The notes under the pieces: generated by a model
Told to the model about the DNA's origin: nothing
What the model saw: the letters and a program-made list of their open reading frames with translations, nothing else
Database searches by the model: none
Part shown: in pieces, positions 8,409 to 16,674 of the stretch
How positions within the stretch are numbered: position 1 is the stretch's first letter
Layout of the letters: every line of letters starts with the position of its first letter
Made by a program: the position numbers and the translations under genes
NCBI RefSeq assembly: GCF_005877905.1
Contig: NZ_SWDV01000002.1
Location: 62,001-126,000, forward strand
DNA: 64,000 nt
DNA from: Pseudomonas nicosulfuronedens
GTDB taxonomy: Bacteria; Pseudomonadota; Gammaproteobacteria; Pseudomonadales; Pseudomonadaceae
Direction: 5' to 3'

Positions 8409-8821
8409 ATCGCGCCGCTGCCCGGCGCCGGCTGAATCTGCTCTGGTGGCTATTGCTGGCGCTTGCGCTGGCGCCGCAGCACCTGATGCTGGCGCTGGTG
8501 GGCGAGGCGCCCTTCGGCGATACGCTGGCGACACCGGTGTTCGTCGTCGGACTGCTGTCGATGTTCCTTACCCTGCCGCTGTTCCGTCGCTACAAGCACG
8601 CGCTGATTGCCACCGGCAAGGCGCGAGATAACGCCGACGAGCCGGCTGCCTGGCAAGCGCTGGGCGCCGCACAGCGCCGTGGCGCGCTGGTGGGCAGCCT
8701 GCCGGCCTGGATCGGTGCCCTGGCGGTGCTGGTCGACCTGCACGGCGTGCCGGTCCTGCTGCTGGGCTTCGCCAGTCTGGTTATCCTCTGGCTCTACCGC
8801 CTGCCGCGCCAACTGGCCTGA
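8405..8821 (+). CDS. Small inner-membrane protein of unknown function
   Basis: The 138-residue protein has three or four hydrophobic segments (about residues 12-32, 43-58, 90-112 and 112-130) joined by a basic, soluble loop around [23 protein letters not shown]. No catalytic motif was recognised. It starts with GTG at 8405, overlapping ribA, and its stop overlaps the next ATG by one base, so it is probably co-transcribed with ribA and the BtuF-like gene. Positive-inside character suggests the soluble loop faces the cytoplasm. Confidence 0.7.
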   Translation: MNRAAARRRLNLLWWLLLALALAPQHLMLALVGEAPFGDTLATPVFVVGLLSMFLTLPLFRRYKHALIATGKARDNADEPAAWQALGAAQRRGALVGSLPAWIGALAVLVDLHGVPVLLLGFASLVILWLYRLPRQLA

Positions 8822-9627
8822 TGCGCCACTTCCTCTGCCTGCTCCTGTTGTTCGCCGGCCTGCCCGTTGCCGCAGCGGAGCGGGTGGTCAGCCTGGCGCC
8901 CTCGCTCACCGACATGGTCCTCGAACTGGGTGCCGCCGACCGGCTGGCCGGCCTGCTCGATGGTGGGCCGCGTCCGGAATCTCTGAAAAGTCTGCCGTCC
9001 GTCGGCCGCTACGGCCAGGTCAACCTCGAACAGATTCTCGCCCTGCAGCCGGACCTGCTGCTGGTCTGGCCCGGCGCCGTGCCCGAAGCACAGCTGCAAC
9101 GCCTGAAGTCCGCAGGTATCCCGGTCTATGTGGCCGATCCGCACCGTCTGGAGGATATCTCCCAGCAGTTCCGCGAGCTGGGCGAGCACCTGGGGCGGGC
9201 GGAGCAGGGGCGTGAGCTGGCGGAAGCCTTCGATGCGCGCTTGGTGCAGCTGCGGGCGCAGTACCGCCGCGAGCAGCCGCTCAGGGTGTTCTATCAGGTG
9301 TGGGACCGCCCGCTCTATACCGTCGGTGGCCGGCAGATCATCAGCGAGGCGCTGGAAGTCTGTGGCGGGCGCAACCTGTTCGCCGACCTCGACCTGCCGG
9401 CACCGCAGGTTGGTCAGGAAGCCGTGCTGGCGCGCGATCCGCAAGTGATCCTGGCGGCCAGCGAGGATCAGCTGCGTGATTGGACCCGCATGCAGCAGCT
9501 CAGCGCCACGAGGCTCAAGCAGCTCTGGGTGGTGCCGGATCGCGATCTGGAGAAGCCGAGCTTCGCGATGCTCGACGCCACCGAGAAGCTCTGCCGGTTG
9601 CTCGCTGGCGCCAAGGCGGACGACTGA
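8821..9627 (+). CDS. BtuF-like periplasmic cobalamin-binding protein
   Basis: The 268-residue product begins with a signal peptide ([19 protein letters not shown]) and the class III periplasmic binding-protein pattern RVVSLAPSLTDMVLELGAADRLAGL, SVGRYGQVNLEQILALQPDLLLVW and YQVWDRPLYTVGG. This fold binds vitamin B12 or iron chelates with a rigid two-lobe structure; the SLAPSLTDMVLELG start favours corrinoid binding. No permease or ATPase is adjacent, so it presumably serves a transporter elsewhere. It overlaps the preceding gene by one base. Confidence 0.8.
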   Translation: MRHFLCLLLLFAGLPVAAAERVVSLAPSLTDMVLELGAADRLAGLLDGGPRPESLKSLPSVGRYGQVNLEQILALQPDLLLVWPGAVPEAQLQRLKSAGIPVYVADPHRLEDISQQFRELGEHLGRAEQGRELAEAFDARLVQLRAQYRREQPLRVFYQVWDRPLYTVGGRQIISEALEVCGGRNLFADLDLPAPQVGQEAVLARDPQVILAASEDQLRDWTRMQQLSATRLKQLWVVPDRDLEKPSFAMLDATEKLCRLLAGAKADD

Positions 9628-9635
9628 GTTGGCTG

Positions 9636-9716
9636 GGTTTCGCGAGCAAGCTCGCTCCTATAGGTAGTCGGAAGCACTAGTGCGCTCTTTGTAGGAGCGA
9701 GCTTGCTCGCGAACCT
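9636..9716 (+). repeat. Inverted REP pair (REPIN)
   Basis: CGCGAGCAAGCTCGCTCCTA near 9641-9660 is mirrored by TAGGAGCGAGCTTGCTCGCG at 9692-9711, the standard Pseudomonas REP core in two opposite orientations separated by about 31 bases. The pair lies in the gap between the BtuF-like gene and the convergent dehydrogenase gene. REPINs are mobilised by RAYT transposases; none is encoded in this window. Confidence 0.9.
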
Positions 9717-9741
9717 TTGTGCCCAGCGACAAAGAGCAGAC

Positions 9742-9814
9742 CGTAGGGCGCATAACCCGGAACGGGTTATCCGCCAGGATGGCGGATAACGCCATAGGCG
9801 TTATTCGCCCTACG
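9742..9814 (+). repeat. Cloverleaf-like palindromic intergenic element
   Basis: An outer pair (CGTAGGGCG and CGCCCTACG) encloses three small hairpins: ATAACCC/GGGTTAT, TCCGCC/GGCGGA and AACGCC/GGCGTT. A partial extra copy, CGTAGGGC, follows at 9833-9840. It differs from the neighbouring REP pair and looks like a second family of small non-coding palindromic repeats. Confidence 0.75.
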
Positions 9815-9854
9815 TCCTGTGCTTAACGGTTTCGTAGGGCCGCCTTTACGGCGA

Positions 9855-10868
9855 TCAGAACCCTTCCAGCACGATCTTGCCCTTGGCCGTGTTGCTTTCC
9901 AGCAGCGCATGGGCGCGACGCAGGTTGGCGGCGTCGATCTTGCCGAAGTGCTCGCCCAGGGTGGTCTTCAGCACGCCACTGTCGATCAGCCCGGCCACGC
10001 GCTGCAGCAGCTTGTGCTGCTCGATCATGTCGTCGGTCTGGAACATCGAGCGGGTGTACATGAACTCCCAGTGCAGCGACAGGCTCTTCTGCTTGAGCAG
10101 GCGCACGTCGAGGTTCAGCGGGTCGTCGATCAGTGCCAGGCGACCCTGCGGGCGCAGGCTGGCGACGATCTCGGCGAGGTGCTCCCCGGTCTGGTTGAGG
10201 CTGGCCACGTGGGTGACTTCGCCGACGCCGATGCGTTTGAGCTCTTCGCTCAGCGGCTTGCGGTGATCGATCACGTGGTGCGCGCCAAGGTTGCGTACCC
10301 ATTCCTGGGTTTCCGGGCGCGAGGCGGTGCCGATCACGGTCATGCCGGTGAGTTGGCGTGCCAGCTGGGTGAGGATCGAGCCCACACCGCCGGCGGCGCC
10401 GACGATCAGCAGGCTCTGGCCTTTGCTCGCATTGCCCTCGGCCACCTGCAGGCGGTCGAACAGCAGTTCCCAGGCAGTAATGGTCGTCAGTGGCAGGGCG
10501 GCGGCGTGGGCGAAATCCAGGCTGGTCGGCATCGCGCCGACGATACGCTCGTCCACCAGCTGCAGTTCGGCATTGCTGCCGGGGCGAGTCAGGTCGCCGG
10601 CATACCAGACCTTGTCGCCCGGCTTGAACAGGCTGACCTCGTTGCCCACCGCGCGGACCACGCCGGCGGCATCCCAGCCGAGCACCTTGTACTGGCCTTC
10701 GGCAGGTTGAGCGCGTTGGCGCACCTTGGTGTCCACCGGGTTGACGGAGATGGCGCGCACTTCCACCAGCAGGTCACGCGGGCCGGGCGTTGGGTCGGGC
10801 AGCTGGATGTCGAGCAGGGAATTGGCATCGTTGCTGGGCAGACTCTGGGTGTAGCCGATGGCTTTCAT
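9855..10868 (-). CDS. Quinone-oxidoreductase/zinc-type alcohol dehydrogenase family protein
   Basis: The 337-residue protein belongs to the medium-chain dehydrogenase superfamily of the TIGR02817 type. It has the N-terminal GroES-like fold (DLLVEVRAISVNPVDTKVRQ, LGWDAAGVV) and a C-terminal NADPH-binding Rossmann fold with VGAAGGVGSILTQLARQL. The zinc-binding cysteines of true alcohol dehydrogenases are absent, so a quinone or enone reductase activity is more likely. It sits downstream of the ABM-domain gene, and both run divergently from the LysR regulator, which is the usual context for an electrophile-responsive reductase. Confidence 0.85.
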   Translation of the reverse strand: MKAIGYTQSLPSNDANSLLDIQLPDPTPGPRDLLVEVRAISVNPVDTKVRQRAQPAEGQYKVLGWDAAGVVRAVGNEVSLFKPGDKVWYAGDLTRPGSNAELQLVDERIVGAMPTSLDFAHAAALPLTTITAWELLFDRLQVAEGNASKGQSLLIVGAAGGVGSILTQLARQLTGMTVIGTASRPETQEWVRNLGAHHVIDHRKPLSEELKRIGVGEVTHVASLNQTGEHLAEIVASLRPQGRLALIDDPLNLDVRLLKQKSLSLHWEFMYTRSMFQTDDMIEQHKLLQRVAGLIDSGVLKTTLGEHFGKIDAANLRRAHALLESNTAKGKIVLEGF

Positions 10869-10893
10869 GGGAATTCCTATTCGTTTTGAACGA

Positions 10894-11181
10894 TCAGTCG
10901 ATGCGGTTCATCAGGCGGATGTCGAGCTCCGCCAGGTCGGCTTCGGCGGCCTTCACGAAGGCCTGGAAGTGCGGGCTGGCCTCGTGCTCGGCCAGGGCTT
11001 CTTCGCTCTGCCATTGCTCGATCATGTAGATCAGCTCGGCGTCCTTGATATCGCGGTGCAGGTCGTACTGCAGGCAGCCCGCCTCGGCGCGGGACGGCGC
11101 GAGCATGCCGTGCAGGCGCTCCTGCAGGCTGTCGGCATGGCCGGGCTTGGCGCGAATGATGGCGATCAGGGTCAGGCTCAT
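10894..11181 (-). CDS. ABM-domain putative quinol monooxygenase
   Basis: A 95-residue antibiotic-biosynthesis-monooxygenase (ABM, YgiN-like) protein: LTLIAIIRAKPGHADSLQ at the start, then GCLQYDLHRDIKDAELIYMIEQW and a C-terminal SPHFQAFVKAAEADL. These small ferredoxin-like dimers act on quinols or degrade reactive intermediates without cofactor. The start at 11181 (MSLTLIAI) is chosen because GGAG lies just upstream and it gives the family N terminus; the frame extends to 11229 but the extra 16 residues look unrelated. It is the first gene transcribed away from the LysR gene. Confidence 0.85.
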   Translation of the reverse strand: MSLTLIAIIRAKPGHADSLQERLHGMLAPSRAEAGCLQYDLHRDIKDAELIYMIEQWQSEEALAEHEASPHFQAFVKAAEADLAELDIRLMNRID

Positions 11182-11276
11182 CCGGGTATCTCCAGATTGG
11201 TGGGGCAGGTGCGTTGAAAGTGAAGGCATGCTGCTCTCTTTCTTCGGGAAGAAAAACCGCGTAAGTAGAGAGTCTC

Positions 11277-11295
11277 TTTCAAAGGATTTTTGAAA
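11277..11295 (+). promoter_or_regulatory. TTTCAAA-N5-TTTGAAA inverted repeat before the LysR gene
   Basis: A perfect 7-5-7 inverted repeat abuts the LysR ATG at 11296. A second palindrome, TTCTTC-GG-GAAGAA, lies at 11240-11253 in the same divergent region. LysR proteins usually bind such dyads in the shared promoter of the genes they control; the site is a candidate for autoregulation and for control of the ABM/reductase pair. Only the symmetry is observed. Confidence 0.45.
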
Positions 11296-12210
11296 ATGCT
11301 GCGTTTCGACGACCTGCAGATCTTCGTCCGCACCGCCGAGCGCGGCAGCCTTTCCGCCGCCGCTCGTGAGCTGGAGCTGTCACCGGCGGTGGCCAGCGCG
11401 GCGCTCAAACGCCTGGAAAACGAGTTGGACGTGCGCCTGTTCGCCCGCTCCACCCGCAGCCTGCGCCTGACCGCCGAGGGTGAGCTGTATCTGGCCCACG
11501 CCCGTGCGGCGTTGCAGAGCCTGGACGACGGCCGCCAGCTGCTGGCCGGCGGCAAGAGCGAGATCGCCGGCAACTTCCAGGTTTCGGCAGCGTCGGATTT
11601 CGGTCGCAACGTGCTGTTGCCCTGGCTCGACGAATTCCAGGCGCTGCACCCGCGGATGAACCTGCGCCTGCTGATCAGCGACCGCCAGGCCGACCTCTAC
11701 CGGCAGCCGGTGGACGTGGCTTTCCGCTTGGGCCTGCCGGGCGATTCGAACCTGGTGGCGCTGCCGCTGGCTCCGGAAAATCGTCGGGTGCTCTGCGCCG
11801 CGCCGGAGTACTTCGCGCGCCATGGCAAGCCGGCGCACCCGGACGAGCTACAGAAACACAACTGCCTGCTGTACATGCTGGGCGGACGTGCCCACGAGCG
11901 CTGGCGTTTCAGCGACAGCCGCAGGCAGCACGAAGTGACGGTGCGCGGCGATCGCCTTTGCGACGATGCCGATGTGGTTCGGCGCTGGGCGGTGGCGGGG
12001 CAGGGGCTGGTCTACAAGTCCTGGCTGGACGTGGCGGCCGATGTGTGTGCCGGCCGGCTGGAAGTGGCGTTGGCCGACTACCTGGGCGAAGCCACGCCGA
12101 TGAACCTGTTCTGCACCCACCGCGCCCAGCTCAGCCGGGCGGTGACCCAGTTGCGCGAGTTCGTGCAGTTGCGCTGCGCCGACCTGATGCGCGAGCGCCC
12201 CTGGGCCTGA
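11296..12210 (+). CDS. LysR-family transcriptional regulator
   Basis: A 304-residue LysR protein. The N-terminal winged helix-turn-helix (about 1-62) reads FDDLQIFVRTAERGSLSAAARELELSPAVASAALKRLENEL with RSTRSLRLTAEG. The effector domain (about 90-295) has the usual two-lobe substrate-binding fold; SAASDFGRNVLLPWLDEFQALHP opens it. ATG at 11296 is preferred over an in-frame TTG at 11290. Divergence from the ABM monooxygenase and reductase suggests it regulates them, probably in response to a quinone or related compound. It resembles the CrgA/AaeR-like subgroup but no closer assignment is possible. Confidence 0.9.
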   Translation: MLRFDDLQIFVRTAERGSLSAAARELELSPAVASAALKRLENELDVRLFARSTRSLRLTAEGELYLAHARAALQSLDDGRQLLAGGKSEIAGNFQVSAASDFGRNVLLPWLDEFQALHPRMNLRLLISDRQADLYRQPVDVAFRLGLPGDSNLVALPLAPENRRVLCAAPEYFARHGKPAHPDELQKHNCLLYMLGGRAHERWRFSDSRRQHEVTVRGDRLCDDADVVRRWAVAGQGLVYKSWLDVAADVCAGRLEVALADYLGEATPMNLFCTHRAQLSRAVTQLREFVQLRCADLMRERPWA

Positions 12211-12217
12211 TGCCGGG

Positions 12218-13534
12218 TCAGAGCGGCGTGTAGCGGTGGATGGCTGCCGACAGGCCCCAGGCGCTGGCGACCGCCAGCAGGACCATGGCGGTCGGCAGCA
12301 GGCTCCACCAGATGCGCGGCGTCAGGGCCGGCAGCTCGCTGCGGCGCTGGCTTATCCACAGGCTGGCGGCGCACACCGAGGCGCCGAGCAGGGCGCCGGC
12401 GATGATGTCGCTGGGCCAGTGGGCGCCCAGGTACACGCGCGACAGGGCGATGCTGGCGGCGGGAATCACCGCCAGCAGCATCCAGGTCAGGCGCACGCGC
12501 GGGGATTTCTCCCGGCTGGCCAGCACGCCGAGTACCAGGAAGAAGGCGAAGGACGCCGAGCTGTGCCCGCTGGGCATGCTGAAGGCGGACAGCGGGTCGG
12601 CGATCACTTCCGGGCGCGCGCGGCCGAAGAAGTGCTTGAGCGTGGTATTGAGCAGCGCCGTACCGACCATGGTGCCAGCGGCGAAGAAAGCGTGCCGCCA
12701 CAGCCGCAGGGCGGCCAGCAGGAGGGCGAGCAGCGCGCCGGCTATGAACTGGGTACGGAAGTCGCCGACACGGGTGACAGCCACCATGATGTGATCCAGC
12801 CATGCATGGCGGTGTTCCTGCACTAGAGCCATGAGGCCCTTGTCCAGGGCATCGAGGTGCGGCCAGCCGATCAGCATGCCGATCAGCAGCGCGAAACAGC
12901 CAATGGCGCCGATCAGCGGGGCGTTGCGCTCCTTGCGCAGCTCAGCGTGGATGATCAGGGCCAGCACCGCGGCGACGCAGGCGGCGACCACCCCGGCTTC
13001 CGGCCAGAATCCTTCGGGCAGCGGCAGACGCATGGCCGCGCCGGTCGCCCAGCCGGGCACCAGGTAGGCGATGGACCAGCCGGCGGCAGCCACGATGGAG
13101 ACTGCCAGGAAGCGTCCGAAGGGCATGTCGAGCATGCCGGCGATCATTGGCAGGAACGGCCGCAATGCGCCGATGAAGCGGCCCACCAGCAGGCTGGCGA
13201 CTCCATAGCGGTGGAAGAAGCCTTCGGCCGCGGCCATCCATTCCGGGTGGTGGCGCAGCACCGGCAAGCGTCGGATGTCCTGGTGGAAGTGGCGGCCGAT
13301 CCAGTAGGACGACAGGTCGCCCAGCAAGCCGCCGAAGAACGCCAGCGCCAGGGTTTCCCCCAGGCCCAGGGCGCCGCTGCCGGCCAGTACGGCGATGGCG
13401 AAGAGCATGACCACGCCGGGCAGGATGATGCCGATGACGGCGGCACATTCGAGGAAGGCAACCAGGAACAGGACCAGGGCGAGCCATTGCGGGTGGGTCG
13501 CCATCCAGGCGTTGAAGGCGGCGAGATCGATCAT
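12218..13534 (-). CDS. DedA-PAP2 fusion membrane phosphatase
   Basis: A 438-residue inner-membrane protein joining two domains. Residues 1-200 are DedA/SNARE-associated (FLECAAVIGIILPGVVML, FFGGLLGDLSSYWIGR, GRFIGALRPFLPMIAGM). The C-terminal half is a type 2 phosphatidic acid phosphatase with all three motifs: KHFFGRARP, PSGHSSASF and SRVYLGAHWPSDIIAG. A role in undecaprenyl-phosphate or phospholipid turnover is likely, with DedA acting as flippase and PAP2 as phosphatase. The ATG at 13534 overlaps the stop of the upstream glycosylase gene (ATGA), so the two are coupled; the longer open frame upstream is not used. Confidence 0.9.
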   Translation of the reverse strand: MIDLAAFNAWMATHPQWLALVLFLVAFLECAAVIGIILPGVVMLFAIAVLAGSGALGLGETLALAFFGGLLGDLSSYWIGRHFHQDIRRLPVLRHHPEWMAAAEGFFHRYGVASLLVGRFIGALRPFLPMIAGMLDMPFGRFLAVSIVAAAGWSIAYLVPGWATGAAMRLPLPEGFWPEAGVVAACVAAVLALIIHAELRKERNAPLIGAIGCFALLIGMLIGWPHLDALDKGLMALVQEHRHAWLDHIMVAVTRVGDFRTQFIAGALLALLLAALRLWRHAFFAAGTMVGTALLNTTLKHFFGRARPEVIADPLSAFSMPSGHSSASFAFFLVLGVLASREKSPRVRLTWMLLAVIPAASIALSRVYLGAHWPSDIIAGALLGASVCAASLWISQRRSELPALTPRIWWSLLPTAMVLLAVASAWGLSAAIHRYTPL

Positions 13535-14250
13535 CGGCGGGAGTCGTCCTGGGTTCCGAGCAGGTGGTAGTCGAGGCCTTCGACCTGTCCGCGGCGCAAA
13601 GGGTTGCGTGTGCAGAAGTTGGCGAAGGCGGCATCGACGAAGCGGTATTGCAGGTGTTCGTCGCGGCCGTGGGGAATGCCCAGACGCGCAGCCTGGATGA
13701 CCAGCGAGGGCTGCTCGGCGATGTCGTCGACGAACAGGCGCTGCGGGTCGAAGCGCTGGGCGTCCCAGTCCGGGACCTTCAGGCCCATCGAGCGGCAGAG
13801 CAGGGTCTGGCCGTTGCACAGCTTGCCCAGCGGGCGTTCGCTGCCGTCGGCGGCGGGGTTGAGCTGGCGCATGCGGGCCAGCGAGTCATCGCCGGAAATG
13901 CGGTCCATCCAGGGGTGGCCGGACTTGATCAGTACCGCATTGCCGGGCCCGCCGGCACTGAAATTCAGGGAGTCGCCGCCGCGGGCGTAATACATGTAGA
14001 TGTGCCCGCCATCGAGGAACAGCGCCTTGCGCTTTTCGGTGTAGCCCAGGGAGGCGTGGCTGCCTTTCTCATCGAGGTAATAGGCCTCGGTCTCGATGAT
14101 CCGTGCTGACAGCCACAGGTCGCCGACCCGGTGGCGGACCACCTTGCCCAGCAGGTCGCGGGCGACGGTGAGGGCGTCGCGGTTGAAGAAGGCGTCCGGC
14201 AGCGGGTTGGCCTCTGGCCAGGGCAAACTTAGGTTGGGTTCGGCGGGCAT
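13531..14250 (-). CDS. DNA-3-methyladenine glycosylase (AAG/MPG family)
   Basis: This 239-residue base-excision enzyme removes 3-methyladenine and related alkylated purines. It has the AAG-family pattern: FFNRDALTVARDLLGKVV near the N terminus, the catalytic IIETEAYYLDEKGSHAS, HIYMYYARGGDSLNFS and RPLGKLCNGQTLLC. It is unlike the helix-hairpin-helix AlkA and Tag enzymes. Translationally coupled to the DedA-PAP2 gene downstream; a functional link between the two is not obvious. Confidence 0.92.
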   Translation of the reverse strand: MPAEPNLSLPWPEANPLPDAFFNRDALTVARDLLGKVVRHRVGDLWLSARIIETEAYYLDEKGSHASLGYTEKRKALFLDGGHIYMYYARGGDSLNFSAGGPGNAVLIKSGHPWMDRISGDDSLARMRQLNPAADGSERPLGKLCNGQTLLCRSMGLKVPDWDAQRFDPQRLFVDDIAEQPSLVIQAARLGIPHGRDEHLQYRFVDAAFANFCTRNPLRRGQVEGLDYHLLGTQDDSRR

Positions 14251-14313
14251 CGGATTGTCGCGGTTCTCGGGCCGGTCTTAGGCTGGGGAATCATAACAAC
14301 AAGATTCTTAAGC

Positions 14314-15168
14314 ATGGCTGAACGGATCCGGGCCGACAGCGCCCATATCACCCCCAGCGCGCACTACACCGGTTACGTCTGGTATCGCCACCAGTTGGCC
14401 GACCCAGCCTTCGCCACGGCGTTCGGCCGCTGGGTGCACAGCTGCGTGGCACCGATCAACTGGGGCGCGCGGATCGGCTTCGGGCTGAATATCGAAGATT
14501 TCCTGTTACAACGTCACCTGCTGATCGATGCCCGGCTGACCCAGTCCATCGAATTGCGCGGTGTTACCCAGGTGGTGGAGATTGCTTGCGGACTTTCTCC
14601 CCGCGGGCGGCGCTTCCGCGAGCGCTATCCCCAGCTGACTTATCTCGAGGCCGACCTGCCACCGATGGCGGCGCGCAAATCCGCGCTGCTCCAGGAGCAG
14701 GGCTGGCTGGACGGCAAGCATCGCGTGCGGGCTGTGGATATCCTTGCCGAACAGGGCGAGCAGACCCTCGCCGCGCTGCTTTGCGAACTGGACCCGGACC
14801 GCCCGGTGGCGGTAATCACCGAGGGGCTGGTGAATTACTTCCAGCGCCCGGTGATCGAGAACTTCTGGCGTCGGCTGAGCTCAGCGCTGCGGGTGTTCCC
14901 GGAAGCGACCTACTTGACCGAACTCTACCCCGATCTGCGCGAGCACCCGCGCTACCGGCAGATCCGCTGGGGTGTCGGGCTGATCGGCAAACTGACCCGT
15001 GGTGGCTATCCGCTGCATTACCGCAGTGCCGCTGAAATCGAGGAAGCATTCGTTGGATGCGGATTCGGCCGGGTAAACGTGCTCGACCCACAGGTGGACG
15101 GCGCGGGGTTGGGCCTGCCGAAAGGGCGGATGCCGAGCCTGGTGCGGGTGATTGAGGCGCAGGTGTAA
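14314..15168 (+). CDS. LCMT-like SAM-dependent O-methyltransferase
   Basis: A 284-residue class I methyltransferase of the COG3315 / leucine-carboxyl-methyltransferase-like group. The SAM motif is VEIACGLSPRGRRF around residue 90, preceded by a conserved acidic patch in the ITEGLVNYF segment near 170. These enzymes methylate small molecules, often in secondary metabolism. A 63-base gap separates it from the divergent glycosylase gene. There is no biosynthetic cluster nearby, so the substrate is unknown. The next 280 bases carry only repeats. Confidence 0.8.
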   Translation: MAERIRADSAHITPSAHYTGYVWYRHQLADPAFATAFGRWVHSCVAPINWGARIGFGLNIEDFLLQRHLLIDARLTQSIELRGVTQVVEIACGLSPRGRRFRERYPQLTYLEADLPPMAARKSALLQEQGWLDGKHRVRAVDILAEQGEQTLAALLCELDPDRPVAVITEGLVNYFQRPVIENFWRRLSSALRVFPEATYLTELYPDLREHPRYRQIRWGVGLIGKLTRGGYPLHYRSAAEIEEAFVGCGFGRVNVLDPQVDGAGLGLPKGRMPSLVRVIEAQV

Positions 15169-15186
15169 GTGCTGCGGGTGGGGCGG

Positions 15187-15262
15187 TTCGCGAGCAAGCT
15201 CGCTCCTACAAGTTTCCGGATGCACCGGGGTCGCTCTTTGTAGGAGCGAGTTTGATCGCGAA
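15187..15262 (+). repeat. Inverted REP pair (REPIN)
   Basis: TTCGCGAGCAAGCTCGCTCC (15187-15206) faces a near-copy, GTAGGAGCGAGTTTGATCGC (15240-15259), in the opposite orientation. The right arm has two or three changes relative to the left, so this copy is somewhat decayed. It follows the methyltransferase gene. Confidence 0.85.
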
Positions 15263-15295
15263 CAGTGCCGATGCCAGAGGTCTGTGCCGGGGTAT

Positions 15296-15406
15296 CCCCC
15301 TCACCCCAGCCCTCTCCCTTAGGGAGAGGGGGCCGATTGTGCCGGCTGATACTGTAGTTTCGCCTCATGCCGAACAGTCCCCTCTCCCTCCGGGAGAGGG
15401 TGAGGG
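15296..15406 (+). repeat. Inverted pair of CCCTCTCCC hairpins
   Basis: CCCTCTCCC-TTA-GGGAGAGGG (about 15311-15331), preceded by CCCCCTCACCCCAG, is followed by CCCCTCTCCCTCCGGGAGAG near 15379-15398 and GGTGAGGG. The flanks CCCTCACC and GGTGAGGG are inverted relative to each other, so the whole looks like one 110-base palindromic unit. It fills the gap between two convergent genes, where it might also terminate transcription. Confidence 0.7.
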
Positions 15407-15447
15407 CATGCGCCGGGAGCCGAAATCTGGATCATGAGAGTTTCTGC

Positions 15448-16674
15448 TCAGGCCGCAAACGCCCCCTGCTGCATCGGCACCACCATCGCCGCCAGCGCCG
15501 CGCTGGCCTGCGGGTCGCCGTGGGCGAAGATGAAGGCCAGGCCGTCGCCGCTGTAGCGCAGCGGCAGGATATCCAGCTCCGGCAGCCCGGCGGCAACCAT
15601 CTTCCAGCCGCGCGCCGGGCGATCCAGCGGCAGCGCGACGCGGATCAGTCCGCCGAAATACCCCAGCTCCGCCAGCTCGCAGCGCCATTCGCCGCCTGCA
15701 TCGTTGCGCAACACGGCGTGGGTGTCGGCCGGCGCCAGGCGCGGCTCGAAGCGGCGTTCCAGATGCAGCAACTGCTGGCGCTGGAAGCGCGTGCTGCCGG
15801 CGGCGCTGCGCGGCAGCGGTTCGCCACGCAGGAAGGGGTTGTACAGCCGGGCGCAGGCGTCGCGGCGTTCGAACTGGGCCAGGTGGTCGGCGTTGTGGAT
15901 CAGCGCAAATTCGGCGTCCGTGCAGGCATGGGCGAACTCGGCGTGCTCCCAGGGCTGGGTGAAGTGATCGTACTCGCCCGCCAGCACCAGGGTCGGGCAT
16001 TGCGGGTGGCGGTCGAAGCCGCCGAAGGCCAGCAGGCGCTGGCTGTTCTGCCGGTAGCGTTCGATCTCCGCCGGGGTCAGGCGCTGCAATTGGCGCAGCA
16101 GGGCCTTGCGGAATACCGGGGAAACACCGGTGTCGGCCAGCCGTAGCGGGTTGATCAGGCCGGTCAGCACGCCGTGGGCGAAGGGCGTCTGCTCGCCCAG
16201 TTCCAGGCGCGCCAGGGCTTCCACCAGCAAGGCGCGGGCGCCGGGGCGGCCGAAGGCGGTGATACCGGCCAGCAGCAGGCGTCCGCAGCGCGCCGGGTGG
16301 CGGGCCGCGAACAGCGCGGCCAGGGCCGAGCCGTAGGACAGCCCGATGGGCATCAGCGGTGGCAGTTGCAACGTTTCGGCGAAGGCGGCGATCAGGTCGG
16401 CCAGGTCCTCCAGGCTCAGCTGCGGCGCCAGTTGCAGGTTGCCGCCCTGGCTGGGCAGGTCCAGCAGGATCACCGGGTGCCCGGCGAGCAGCTCGGAAAC
16501 CTCGCTGGCGAAAGAGCGGAAGCTCTGGAACGCGCCGCCCAGCAGCAGGACTGGCGGGCGAGTGTCATCTTCCCTGGAGGAGAAGGCCTGGTAGTGCAGT
16601 TGCCAACCGTCCAGTTCCAGCACCGCCGGGGCGGCGGTCAGGGACTGGGCGCTGTAATCGGTGCGATAGCGCAT
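15448..16674 (-). CDS. RhlA/PhaG-like alpha/beta hydrolase with extra C-terminal domain
   Basis: A 408-residue protein. Residues about 20-285 are an alpha/beta hydrolase resembling RhlA and Pha[28 protein letters not shown], the nucleophile elbow GLSYGSA, the acid in GEYDHFTQ and the histidine in HNADHL. RhlA-type enzymes transfer hydroxyacyl groups rather than hydrolyse. The last 115 residues, from [14 protein letters not shown] onward, form a separate beta-rich region with a faint PilZ-like look (RRFEPR, then GYFGGL); that reading is tentative. ATG at 16674 follows GGAG; upstream extension to 16761 is rejected. It is transcribed divergently from proA. Confidence 0.75.
   Translation of the reverse strand: MRYRTDYSAQSLTAAPAVLELDGWQLHYQAFSSREDDTRPPVLLLGGAFQSFRSFASEVSELLAGHPVILLDLPSQGGNLQLAPQLSLEDLADLIAAFAETLQLPPLMPIGLSYGSALAALFAARHPARCGRLLLAGITAFGRPGARALLVEALARLELGEQTPFAHGVLTGLINPLRLADTGVSPVFRKALLRQLQRLTPAEIERYRQNSQRLLAFGGFDRHPQCPTLVLAGEYDHFTQPWEHAEFAHACTDAEFALIHNADHLAQFERRDACARLYNPFLRGEPLPRSAAGSTRFQRQQLLHLERRFEPRLAPADTHAVLRNDAGGEWRCELAELGYFGGLIRVALPLDRPARGWKMVAAGLPELDILPLRYSGDGLAFIFAHGDPQASAALAAMVVPMQQGAFAA

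Noticed and set aside
9636-9814. CRISPR-like repeated palindromes
   Set aside because: The repeats are inverted pairs without regular spacers and no cas gene is present; they are REP and other palindromic elements.
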